Part shown: positions 21,906 to 32,149 of the stretch, one piece after another
Layout: the number at the start of each line of letters is the position of its first letter
Position numbering within the stretch: the first letter of the stretch is position 1
DNA from: Suillus spraguei
Lineage: Eukaryota; Basidiomycota; Agaricomycetes; Boletales; Suillaceae
Length of the DNA: 64,000 bases
Assembly: GCA_016800925.1 (NCBI GenBank)
Contig: JABCPU010000025.1
Location: 62,001-126,000 of the forward strand
Reading direction: 5' to 3'
Notes under the pieces: model-generated
Told to the model about the DNA's origin: nothing
Seen by the model: only the letters and a program-made list of their open reading frames with translations
Database searches by the model: none
Translations under genes and position numbers: made by a program

Positions 21906-24900
21906 ATGCCTCCCCGTCGTGTTCACCACCTGCATCAGCTTCCATGCCCTGTTCCAGGATGCTTGCGTTGGTTTCGAAGCCAGTCAGGTCTTACCCACCA
22001 CAGGCGCTCGATTCACCCTACTTCAGGACCGTCCCTTCGGGACATCCCATCACCACCCCAGTCACCACTTCCCCGCCATCCCGGTCACCCTCTCTCCCTC
22101 GAGATTTCTCACTGCCCCCTCCGGATTTTTCACAACCACCCCAGCCATCATCTCCCATACTCACTGGTCCAGTCCACAAGGATTTAAATAGCACTGATGC
22201 CGAATTCACTGATGCGAGCGAGCGTTACTTTCGTACGTATCATTCAGTGTTAAACGGTACGTTTCCTTCAAGTTTCAGTACTCTGTTTTTGACTCGTATG
22301 TGTTTAGGACGACCATGCGCAGCTGATGGAACATTTCTGCCGCATGGCACTCCCCCAACTCCCGCACCATTGAAGGCTCCTGATGATTGGAGTCCCTATC
22401 GCAACAGAATAGAATTCGAGCTAGCAGAGTTCGCATTCAAAAAGTGTCACATGTCCGCAAGAAATTTGGATTTCTTGTGTGACTTAATGGCCGCAACTCT
22501 TGCGAGACACCATGACACCCCTCCATTCGCGGATCACAAAGATCTACACAATGTTATAGATGCGACACAACTCGGTGATGTCCCTTGGCAGTGTTTCTCG
22601 GCCCAATACTCAGGAGAACGACCTGAGGTTGTCCCGCCATGGATGGATGATGAATTCAAGGTCTGGTACAGGGACCCCCGTGTGATGGCACACAACATAC
22701 TCGCCAACCCTGATTACAAGGATGAGATCGACTACGTGCCGTCTCGTGAATACGACGCATCGGACTCCACACGCCGATGGAAGGATTTCATGTCCGGAGA
22801 CTGGGCATGGCAACAGGCAGTACGTCTTTCATATCTTTATGGTATTGCTTTGGATATCGCTCATATTTCGTCAAGGACACCATATCGAAAGATCCAGAAA
22901 CACATGGATCTTCCTTAGTCCCAATTATTCTCGGTAGCGACAAGACCACTGTCTCTGTGGGCACCGGCAATAATGAATACTACCCCCTCTATGCCTTGAT
23001 TGGTAACATACGCAACAATGTACGGCGTGCACACCGTGATGCCCTCGTAATCATCGGTTTCCTCGCCATTCCTAAAAGTATGTATGTTCATATTTTAAAT
23101 TTTATTATTCATCTGAGCTATGTTACAGCTGACAAGAAGCATGCTAAAGACGACGTATTTCGTATCTTCCGCCGCCAGCTATTTCACAGCTCTCTGTCTG
23201 TGATTCTCTCCAGCCTCAAACCTGTTATGACCACGTATGAGGTCGTGCGCTGTGGAGATGGCCATTTCCGGCGCGTTATATACAGTCTAGGACCCTACAT
23301 AGCGGATTACGAGGAACAACTTGTGCTATCCTGTGTTGTCAAACATTGGTGCCCGAAGTGAGTATTGGAATTTGCAGTCAACATCCATTGGTACTGATAC
23401 TTCATGCAGATGCATTGCAGTTCGCACGGACCTTGATAGTGGTGGTAGATACTGCTGTCGCGAGCACACTGATTTCTTGATTGACGAACTACACGCGGAT
23501 ATATTGTGGGATGAATATGGTCTCATTGGCGATCTTGTCGTGAGTGGAATAGCCCGCTCTTCAATACCACACTGATTTGTTTTTTATAGCCATTCACTAA
23601 TGACTTTCCCCGAGCTGACATCCACGAGTTGCTGTCATTTGACCTTCTCCACCAGCTCATTAAAGGGGCTTTCAAAGACCATCTTGTCGACTGGGTGGCG
23701 AAATACCTCAAGGCTGTGCATGGAACCAGACGGGCCGAGGAGATCATGAGCGACATAGATCGCAGGTATGTCGCCTCGCTTGTTTACTTAATGACATTCT
23801 CTAACAACATGTTAGAGTTGCTGCTGTAGCATCATTCTCTGGTCTACGACGATTTCCTCAAGGTCGCGACTTTAAACAGTGGACAGGCGATGATTCGAAA
23901 GCGCTGATGAAAGTTTTTCTTCCAGCTATCGAAGGCCACGTACCTCAAGACATGGTACGCGCATTTCGTGCGTTGTTGGAATTCTGTTACCTTGTCCGGC
24001 GCAATGTCATTACCGAAGATACCTTGACTCAAATCCAAGATGCACTTCGTCGTTTTCATCAATATCGCAAGGTATTTGATGTCATCGTTCCCACCTTCTC
24101 GCTCCCCCGTCAGCACTCAATGACTCACTACTCGGACATGATCCGACTCTTTGGTGCCCCAAACGGACTATGCTCATCAATAACAGAATCAAAGCACATC
24201 AAGGCAGTAAAGGAGCCTTGGCGGTGGTCAAGCAGGCACAATGCTCTTGGTCAGATGCTTGTGACCAATCAGCGCCTTGATAAGCTCGCAGCATCCCGCG
24301 TGGACTTTGATGCGCGAGGGATGCTCACTGGCACTATCTTAACAAGTGCATTAGCTGCTCTCGGTAAGTCTGAATGTTTTTCTCTGACCGTCTTCTCGCA
24401 TACTCAACAACAATATACATTGGCAGATGAAAATGAACGAGTCGTCCCTGATATTGCACTGCAACCAGATGCCGATGTGGTTGAACCACAACCTGGAATC
24501 GACATTGACGACGGCGAAATAGTTGATGGTCCAATGGTACTCGCTTCTGTAGCACTCGCGAGAACTCCCGTAAGTAACCTCCTGCAATGTTTAAACTTGA
24601 TCCTCACCACTGTATCACACAGAACGAAAACGGGCTCAGACAGTAGCAGCATTGGCACATGAAGTTGCCGTTCCAGATCTACGACGCCTCATTCGTCACT
24701 TTCTGTTCTCCCAGCTCAATCCGGATGATGCCCGCAACCCTGAAGACATCCCAGCTGCTCGATTACCTCGCCATGAAGGGAAGCTTCGTGTCTTCAATTC
24801 TGCTGCTGCGACGTTTCACGCCCCCAGTGATCCAAGTGGCATTGGTGGCATGCGACACGAACACATTCGCGCATGTCCACTCTGGCGGAACGAGTACCCA

Positions 24901-25284
24901 CGCAATGATTGTATATTCATCAATACTGGTTCAGATGCTGAAGGGATGCGAGGACTCGAAGTTGCGAGAGTCATTTGTTTCTTTTCATTTAACCACAACT
25001 GGGAAGTGTATCCATGCGCTCTCATACACTGGTTTGAGAAGATCGGCGATGATCCTGATGAAAACACTGGTATGTGGATGGTCGCTCCAAGCTTCCATGA
25101 GGACGGCTCGAAGAATATTGCGGTTATTCATATCGAGACGGTCTTCCGTGCAGCACACCTGATACCTATCTACGGTTCCGAGTATATTCCTCACACCCTC
25201 AAGTTTTACCATTCTCTTGATACTTTCGACTCATTTTATGTCAACAAATATGCTGATCACCACGCCTTCGAGATAGCGTCCTGA
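21906..25284 (+). CDS. Plavaka-type transposase
   Basis: This is a cut-and-paste transposase of the basidiomycete Plavaka group. The N-terminus from MPPRRVHHLHQL carries a C2H2 finger (CPVPGCLRWF...H-RRSI-H). After a Pro-rich linker come the family blocks in order: GRPCAADGTFLP, PPWMDDEFKVWYRDPRV, DEIDYVPSREYD, WKDFMSGDWAW, DPETHGSSLVPIILGSDKTT, YYPLYALIGNIRN, CGDGHFRRVIYSLGPYIADY, DLLHQLIKGAFKDHLVDW, FSLPRQHSMTHY, APNGLCSSITESKHIKAVKE, and the C-terminal YVNKYADHHAFEIAS. About eight introns (22817, 23080, 23360, 23540 and others) splice in frame. The one problem is upstream: the finger exon and the Pro-rich linker are in different frames, so there is an unseen small intron or an indel between about 21990 and 22190. 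Otherwise near complete. Confidence 0.8.
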
Positions 25285-25344
25285 CTGGATGACATAGGTG
25301 GGTCCTCAATTTAATTATTGGTCCGCTGCTAATTAGGTCCTAGG

Positions 25345-25540
25345 TACCGCCTCATCCTCACTATACCCCCCTTCAGAACAACATTCGTGAACTTCGGGCC
25401 CTCCTCAACTTCGAAGGAGCGTTTGAAGGTGCTCAAAGCGGATGATGAGGAGGCATATATGAAGCTTATCGATACAGCAAAGGATACGTGCATCACCCAC
25501 TTGCTGCAGCAGACGGATGCCTATCTCGATTCGCTCGCGC
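25345..25540 (+). pseudogene. fragments of a SNF2/STH1-type chromatin remodeller
   Basis: Two pieces of one host gene are adjacent. First, YRLILT at 25345, then in a shifted frame LQNN-RELRALLNF, matches the SNF2 helicase motif YRLILTGTPLQNNLPELWALL with small lesions. Second, from about 25408, ERLKVLKADDEEAYMKLIDT then AKDTCITHLL and DAYLDSLA match the region before the helicase core of STH1/SNF2 proteins. In intact proteins the second block precedes the first, so the order is reversed here. The gene is not functional. It starts 60 bp after the transposase stop codon. Confidence 0.7.
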
Positions 25541-25903
25541 ACAGAACCCTGAACTCGCTGTCGAGGCATCCACGAAGTCCAGCCGTTCGTCGAGTCGGAA
25601 ACCAAGCATTGACCATGGTCATGACGGTGTTCCTGAGCCCGCTGCACAGTGCAATCGTTGACACCTTTCAACCTCCCTCCATATGCGTCTCCTTTTGTTT
25701 TTATCCTCACATAGACCACAAGACACTCACCCTCGTCGTACACGTGTAAGCAACCCGTCCTTCATCATTCACAACTCATATTTAATCATGTATTAGCCCA
25801 ACCCCCCAGCAACTGACTTTTCCATCTATGATCATCCTGTCAAGCGCTCCAATATTGGTCTACCACCATCCCTATGGATGTCCCCCGCTTCAACTACCCC
25901 ACA

Positions 25904-26080
25904 GGTCATGTCGACTTCTCATCAGAAGTCACAGCTGCTCTCCGTGTCACTGACAGTGCTCTCGTCGTCGTCAACTGTATTGAAGGTGTCTGCGTGCAGA
26001 CAGAGATGGTGCTTCGTCAAGCACTTACGGAGCGTATCAAACCCGTCGTCATCATTAACAAGGTTGACCGTGCTTTAGCA
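25904..26080 (+). pseudogene. fragment of translation elongation factor 2 (part 1)
   Basis: The frame reads [20 protein letters not shown], then [20 protein letters not shown] and [13 protein letters not shown]. This is the G3-to-G4 stretch of the eEF2 GTPase domain (NKVD is the guanine-specificity motif). It begins and ends abruptly and then runs into flippase sequence. A second eEF2 piece that would follow after a gap of about 40 residues lies at 27776, on the far side of the flippase fragment. Confidence 0.85.
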
Positions 26081-26094
26081 CGCTCGCTTAACGG

Positions 26095-27775
26095 CTTTTT
26101 CTCCGTCCTGGCACTTTGTCATACCGTTCTCACTGCTGTCGACCCTGCAACAGGTGCCATTGAGTACAAAGCACAATCACCTGACGAAGCTGCCCTCGTT
26201 CAAGCCGCTGTGGATGCTGGGTTCATCTTTTGCGGACGTGAGAAGGAGAAACTGCTTTTGCAAACACCTTTCTCGAAGGAGACCGAGCGGTATGAGCTGC
26301 TTAATATCCTGGAGTTCACGAGCGCACGGAAGCGAATGAGCGTCATCGTCAAGAAATTGGATGATCAAGACGGCAGACTGTTTTTGCTTACGAAAGGAGC
26401 AGATAATGTCATCTTTGAGCGGCTCAAGGCTGGTGGAGATGATTTGAAAAGAACGACTGAGGCACATCTGGAGGACTTTGCGAATGCTGGGCTGAGGACG
26501 TTGACTTTGGCTTACAAGGTTATTCAGGGTGAGTCGGATTTAGCTCGTGCTCCCACCCACTTGGCTAAAGGGTTTTCTACAGATGATGAGTATGAGGCCT
26601 GGTCTGAACGCTATCATGAAGCCTCTACTGCCCTGGATGATCGTGAAGGCAAGGTTGAGGCGGTTTGTGATGAGATGGAGCATGAGCTGCGACTGCTTGG
26701 TGCCACTGCCATTGAAGATTGCCTCCAGGATGGTGTGCCAGAGACAATTGCTGATCTCAAAGTCGCGGGTATCAAGATTTGGGTTGCTACTGGCGACAAG
26801 CTCGAGACTGCCATCGGTGTGTATTTATCCCCCTTTTCAGGAGTCGGTCTCACAGACCTTTGATGCAGCTATCGGGCGCAGTACGAATCTCATCGCTGAA
26901 GAGTCCAATATCATCATCATCCGCAGTAGCGACCACCCGGTTCAACACAGATGATTCAGGCCGTAGAGGAATTCTTCCCAGACAGTGGCATACTCGATGA
27001 ACATGGCATCGTCACTTGCGCGCCTAAATCACCATCCACAGAATCAGCCAGCGCCTTCCCCATGCAGCGGCTAAGCACGGGGGTCCGTGATATCGTCGGA
27101 GACAACAATGGCGATCGTACTGGGGATTTGTACTTGTCATTGATGGTGCTGCGCTGGATCACGCCCTTCATGATGACGACCACAAGGCTCTTCTTCTCCG
27201 TCTTGCTACCAATGCGAGGGCGTCATCTGTTGCCGTGTTTCTCCGCTACAGAAAGCGCTTGTGGTGAAGATGGTCAAGGATGGTCTCGGCGTGATGACCC
27301 TCGCTATTGGTGATGGCGCGAACGATGTCAGCATGATCCAGGCTGTGGACGTTGGTGTCGGCATTAGTGGTGAGGAGGGTCTGCAAGCTGTCAACTCGTC
27401 GGACTATGCTATTGCACAGGTGCGTGATTTTACGCCATCTTTGATGTTTTACTTATGATAGAGTAGTTCCGGTTCCTGAAGAAATTGCTTCTTGTCCATG
27501 GTCACTGGTCTTATGCTCGCAACGGAATTATGTTAGTTCTTTCATATCTTTGCTTGATGCTGATGCTGACACTTTTCGATTGTAGGATTGTCAACTTTTT
27601 CTACAAAAACATTGTGTGTATCGGCGTTTTGTGGTGGTTCCAGATCTATTGTGGATGGAGTTCGGCTTAGTGAGCTATGCACTCGCCTCAACCCTGCGTA
27701 GCTGCTGACTTTCCCAACAGCGTATTTGAGTATACTTACCTACTGTTCTGGAACTCGTTCTGGACGATTGCTCCT
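26095..27775 (+). pseudogene. P4-type ATPase (phospholipid flippase, DNF/DRS2-like) fragment
   Basis: This is a large internal piece of an aminophospholipid flippase. It includes the nucleotide-binding region ([43 protein letters not shown]), [20 protein letters not shown], then [20 protein letters not shown] and [20 protein letters not shown]. The membrane part follows ([35 protein letters not shown]). The catalytic DKTGT segment and both ends are missing. Introns typical of the host gene are still present, for example GTGAGT...CTACAG at about 26529-26581 and another at about 27531-27585, so this is a DNA-level copy and not a retrocopy. At least three one-base shifts (near 26953, 27130 and 27225) break the frame. 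Confidence 0.85.
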
Positions 27776-27880
27776 GTCCTCCAGCTCTACCCAGACAAGG
27801 TACTGTTGCTTTCGGCTCAGGTCTTCATGGATGGGCTTTCACCCTCTGCCAGTTCGTTGGTCGCTACGCTAAAAAGTTCG
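27776..27880 (+). pseudogene. fragment of translation elongation factor 2 (part 2)
   Basis: VLQLYPDK followed by [19 protein letters not shown] and RYAKKFG matches eEF2 just downstream of the NKVDRALLEL region, with one substituted Cys where Arg is usual. Together with part 1 at 25904 it suggests one captured eEF2 segment that was later split by the flippase sequence. Confidence 0.8.
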
Positions 27881-28008
27881 GTGCTCACAATACCTTCCCA
27901 TCCAGAACCTTCTCCTCTTTCTTCAACCAAACCTTCCTCACCCTCCCCGCATCAAGATCATGCTCCCAGCGCCTTTACCTCTCCTAGACTTCTGGTTCCC
28001 CCAACCTA

Positions 28009-28089
28009 GAATCTCCCTTTGACGAAATCAACCCAGAAAAACTTGCAAAACAAGACCCTCTTGCAACTCAAGTATGGAAGATGTATGCA
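28009..28089 (+). pseudogene. fragment of a DUF1752 / GATA-type nitrogen regulator
   Basis: ESPFDEINPEKLAKQDPLAT followed by QVWKMYA matches the conserved N-terminal DUF1752 block found in fungal GATA factors of the AreA/Gat1 type. The match stops after MYA and the rest of the frame (to about 28380) is unrelated. This is the fourth host gene represented between the transposase and the right end of the element. Confidence 0.7.
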
Positions 28090-28735
28090 GGCAACAATGC
28101 GAAGGATTCGCATTACAAAGCTCGATACTATCGACAACGACGAAACGGTCCGCATTACAGGCTCGATTCTATCGACGACGAAACGATCACTTTCCGTCTC
28201 GTTCTCTGTCCCACACCACCCTTTGCCCTTTTCCAAAGGCTCAACCGAGCCGCCTTGCCCCTCCGCGATCGCCTCTGCCTCCTCTGCAACTACCTCAGCC
28301 TGGATCGCCATATCTGCCCTAATCTCGACATCACTCCATTGCTGCTGCTTCCTTCCCTCTCCACAATCAAACATGTTTGAAGCTGCCATGATGGACTGTA
28401 CTTAATGCCGTCTCATTAATACAGTAGCCGCAATGAGTATATGTAGCACTTACTTCACTTATGTTGCTTGAATTGATGAAGGTGTCCTTTTGATGGCTTA
28501 TCTCTGCCTTATTGCGCTTGTTTGGTGCGCGCTTCATTTCGACTAATTATCACACTTGTTTGTCGCGCGCTACTTTTCGTTGAACGCGCTCAAGTAAATA
28601 AACGCAAATAAGTTGTAAATAAGTTTTAATTTCTCAAAAAAGCTAAGCTAAGCAATGTGTGAATTTACTGATGAATGCAATCGCCTTCCACTTTCTCAAG
28701 ATGAAAGGCGGCAAGCAACAGTTCCATGCCAGCAG
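28090..28735. other. transposon right flank and junction with the duplicated region
   Basis: A short internal duplication is visible near 28095-28180 (GCATTACAAAGCTCGATACT / GCATTACAGGCTCGATTCTA). It is followed by a GCGCGC- and AAATAAG-rich patch taken as the right end of the element. From 28640 to 28735 the sequence is unique. The first segmental-duplication unit starts abruptly at 28736. Confidence 0.45.
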
Positions 28736-29612
28736 GTGGCTCAGACCGAGAGCTGAAATAGAATCCCTGGCAGACAGGAATGTGGCAGCGCTGCAGTAAG
28801 AATCATGGTGCAGAAAATTATAAGGTGACTTCCTTTTACAGATAGGCTGGCGGCTGAAACCGCCGACAAGAGAGTTTCTGGGCCCAGACTTGTCCATAAC
28901 TAACAGTTTGATAGAAACATCTTTCCCACTTCGACCATGCTCAACGCTTCTGCAGGAATGGAAGGCAACCGCAGAACACGTAGATGTAAGTAAGCTGAGC
29001 CGCAGCCTGAATTTCATCACCCATCTGTCAATCAGAACTAAATTATTCATCGCATTTGGTCTAGTAATAAGCAACTCAAGTAACAACAGTCTTTCACGGT
29101 GAAGTCATATTATTGTGTCTTAGCAAAGGTGCATTTCTCAAATGTTTAGCTACAGAGAATTTAGGTTTAGAAAATTACGGGCAATTTATTCAAAACCTGG
29201 CGCGATCACAATCGTGTGACTGAGCTTGAGGCGATTCTCTAGCATGATGCAGCGAACGACTCGAGAACTTGGGACTACAAGTAGCTTCGTCATAATATTG
29301 GTAAAACAGAGCTGTAGACAAAATGCGTTGTTCACGCGATAATATCCTCCTCATTTTAGTGTGCACTAATTGTCATTCACGAAGGAAACGGCACATGGTG
29401 ATGTGCGAGAATAATCATGAACCACCGAAATCGATCATGCAGCGCCTGGTACATGATAATCGGGATGACAGCTTTGGTAATGCCAATCTCACTTGGTTTC
29501 TCGGTAGTTCTAGGTATAGGGACTATTGATTCCATAGTAGATGTCAATCCCAGGAGCCACAATCTCTCCAAAGTTCACCTTGACCGCCCTAACACCATCA
29601 ACCTCTAATAAA

Positions 29613-30195
29613 ATGCTGGAGCTCACCCCAATCACTACGCCCATGCGAGAGTTCAAAGGTCATGAAGGCTGTTTAAAGGCAGTCGCAGTTTTCCCCGATA
29701 AACGATGGATGGTTACAGCCTCGGACGACAAGATGCTTCGTCTGTGGGACTTGAAAACAGGTGTTGTGTTAAAGAAGATGGAGGGGCATCGCCATTTTGT
29801 GTGGAGCCTGGCAGTATCACGAGATGGGCAATTCATAGCAAGCGGTGATACTGGCGGAGAGGCCATCATCTGGCACGGAGAAACTGGCAAATCACTCACC
29901 CAACCCATCAAAGCCCACTCCGATTATATCTACTCACTAGACTTTTCTCCCGATGGAACAGTACTAGCTAGTGGTTCATGGGACAATATGACGAAACTGT
30001 GGAACACCAAAACCTGGCAGCAACAAGGAGATCCCATCGGGTGTGGTAGTCAGGTCCGCTGCATTCGATATTCACCGTCTGGAGAACTTCTTGCCATCGC
30101 AACACCAAGCAATATTCACATTTATAATTCAGGTACAAGAAAACGCGTCGCATCCTTCAAGGCTTACACATCATACAATTGGTCACTTGCGTGGA
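29613..30195 (+). pseudogene. WD40-repeat protein, copy 1, truncated
   Basis: The start is MLELTPITTPMREFKGHEG. It encodes about four and a half WD blades (TASDDKMLRLWDL, ASGDTGGEAIIWHG, ASGSWDNMTKLWN, IATPSNIHIYNS) and stops where copies 2 and 3 continue. After SLAWN at about 30195 the sequence is unrelated and a stop follows at 30218. A half propeller would not fold, so I call it a relic. Codon-level similarity to copies 2 and 3 is high, and the upstream region is shared with them. Confidence 0.8.
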
Positions 30196-30754
30196 ACAGA
30201 CTCGGTATATCAAATTGAACAATCTTATAACGTCCTCGGAGGGTAAGCTTGAACCATAAGAACCCTGTTCCGAGTTGCAGGTCATCATTCTTTATCGCCT
30301 TCTTTGCTCCATATCAGATCACCATCATCTTCTGGCAGGCCACAATTGCCAGTTGACCTGAATGATGAGACAACGTTTCGTCTGCAATCATTACAATGTA
30401 AGGTTCTGAAAATGAGCATAGAATCGAGATATAGAAATAAGACCAGTTATCTTGCGAGCAAATTCTCAACACCCGCCTGTCCTGCTTCCCAGTCTACGCG
30501 TACCCGACTATGGACGAGTTCACCATTGCGGGTCCACTTTGCTTGCCAACAAGAAGGACGAACGAACCATGACCGCTCAATCACTGGCACGCATTCTCTC
30601 GCAGTCCAGACAGTGCAAAGACATTCACACCTACATCAGCAATATACGTAGACTAAAACTATTGGAGAAATGCCATGAGCAGTATACATACGATTGGTGA
30701 AAAAAAAAATACCACCCATCTCGAGGTTGGATATTCCGAGTCGGGAATTCCAGG
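30196..30754. other. unidentified insert between WD40 copies
   Basis: This sequence interrupts the WD40 module and is absent from unit 2 at the equivalent place. One plus-strand frame reads YPTMDEFTIAGPLCLPTRRT, but it is short, ends in a stop and matches nothing I know. It is not a recognisable transposon. It may be filler DNA or a piece of another gene captured at the breakpoint. Confidence 0.45.
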
Positions 30755-32149
30755 GAGTCGTCAATCTACCTCGACCATGCTCAACACTTCCGCTAGAATG
30801 GAGGGCAACCGCAGAATTCATAGCGGTAAGTCACCTGAGCTGCAGCCTAGATTTGACCATCCATCTGTCTATTAGAACTAGTGACATTATTCATGGCATT
30901 GGGTTTATAAGCAACCCGTTGACGATCACCGTAAGACCATATTAAAAAGACGTACCCTTCAAATGTTTAGCTATGGAGAATTTAGTTTTAGAAGATTACG
31001 GAACACACATTCAAAACGTAGCGTGATCACAACCGTACGAGTAAGTTTGAAGCGATTCTCTAGCATGATGCACCGAACGGCTCGAGGACTCGGAGCTACA
31101 AGTAGCCTGATAATATTGCTAGAGAAGAGACGTAGACAGAATGTGTATGCGAAGATCCTTAGGCGTAGGCTCTGTCATTCTACAAGCAAACCATCATCCA
31201 TCGTGTCGTTCCCATGTGACTTGGTGTGCACCAATTGTTATTCACGAAAGAGACAGCACATGGAAATACGCGAAAATAAACATGAATCGCTAAAAAAAAA
31301 TAGATCATGCAGAGCCTGATACATGATAATCGGGATGAGAACTTTAGTAAAAGAACTGGCGTCAATCTCACTTGGTTTCTTGGCAGCCCAGGCATAGGGA
31401 CTATTGATTCCATGGTAGATGGTATTCCAAGACACTCTTGAACTCGTGTCTCGGTAGCGTCTGTAGTGCTCGTCGGAGGTTAGCGACCGTGTTGCACTGG
31501 TAGTTGTGTGGTGAAGGATTCTAATGACGACCGAAGGTAATGGCGAATGAGCTAAAAACTGTTTCGTCCAACTCCAGAGTGGGTGAAACTCAAAGTAGAG
31601 TTGAACCATAGCGGAGCGCTGGAAGTAAAGTACTCCTCCGTGACAGAATTGGTGACGAGTTTTAGGTGTGAGAATATGAAATTTGGTTGCTCACGGAATA
31701 CGCAGAACTTGGGAGTCGACGGGATGGAGGGGTGATATTGCGATAAACTAGATGCATGCGTTCGAGTGATATGGTGATGTGCTGGAGTAGCTGCTCCACA
31801 CGAAAACACAACAATATTTATGGAGTCATGTAGGATAGATTTGAGCGCTGGGAAGTACTGACTGTTCGAACGGATGGGATGGGATACATTCTGGAAGCTT
31901 TGACGAGAAGACTGGGACGCATGTATGCATTGCAGAGGTGCTGTAGGGCTACAGTGTCTAGGACGGCAGGTATGACATTGATAGGGTACATTCTTGCCAT
32001 AAGAGTGATCGAGGTAGAGGGTTCGTGCCTGGGCGCCTAAGGAAACGAGGCAGGTAGGTGCAATGAAGCATAAAACGCACCATACACGCACCTTTACAGC
32101 TTAGAGCGAGACACTCACAATACCTCCAAAGTCCACCTCACCCAGCCCA
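30755..32149 (+). repeat. second copy of the WD40 upstream region
   Basis: The motif CGACCATGCTCAACACTTCC near 30773 and AAATGTTTAGCTATGGAGAA near 30960 repeat the sequences found before the other WD40 copies (CGACCATGCTCAACGCTTCT near 28937, CGACCGTGCTCAACGCTTCT near 40921, CGACCATGCTCAACGCTTCT near 57532). The copies are diverged but colinear. A minus-strand 179-codon frame inside (31552-32091) is not kept open in the other copies, so I do not call it a gene. The region presumably carries the WD40 promoter. Confidence 0.75.

Larger units (their letters stand above)
17786..28624. mobile_element. probable Plavaka-type (CACTA-like) DNA transposon with captured host sequence
   Basis: Limits are inferred. 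The left end has CACTTATTT at 17786 and further inward-facing CTTATTT copies to about 17865. The right end has the same word inverted (AAATAAGT at 28617-28624, further copies to about 28594), plus a GCGCGC-rich subterminal patch. Inside are a minus-strand DUF6532-like pseudogene, a repeat-rich divergent promoter, a plus-strand Plavaka transposase, and about 3 kb of host-gene fragments. The termini are short and imperfect and I could not define a target-site duplication, so the boundaries could be off by hundreds of bases. The host fragments could also be a separate insertion outside the element. Confidence 0.4.

Noticed and set aside
31552..32091. Minus-strand 179-codon frame upstream of WD40 copy 2, with a signal-peptide-like start
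   Set aside because: The homologous region before WD40 copy 3 does not keep this frame open, so coding conservation is absent.
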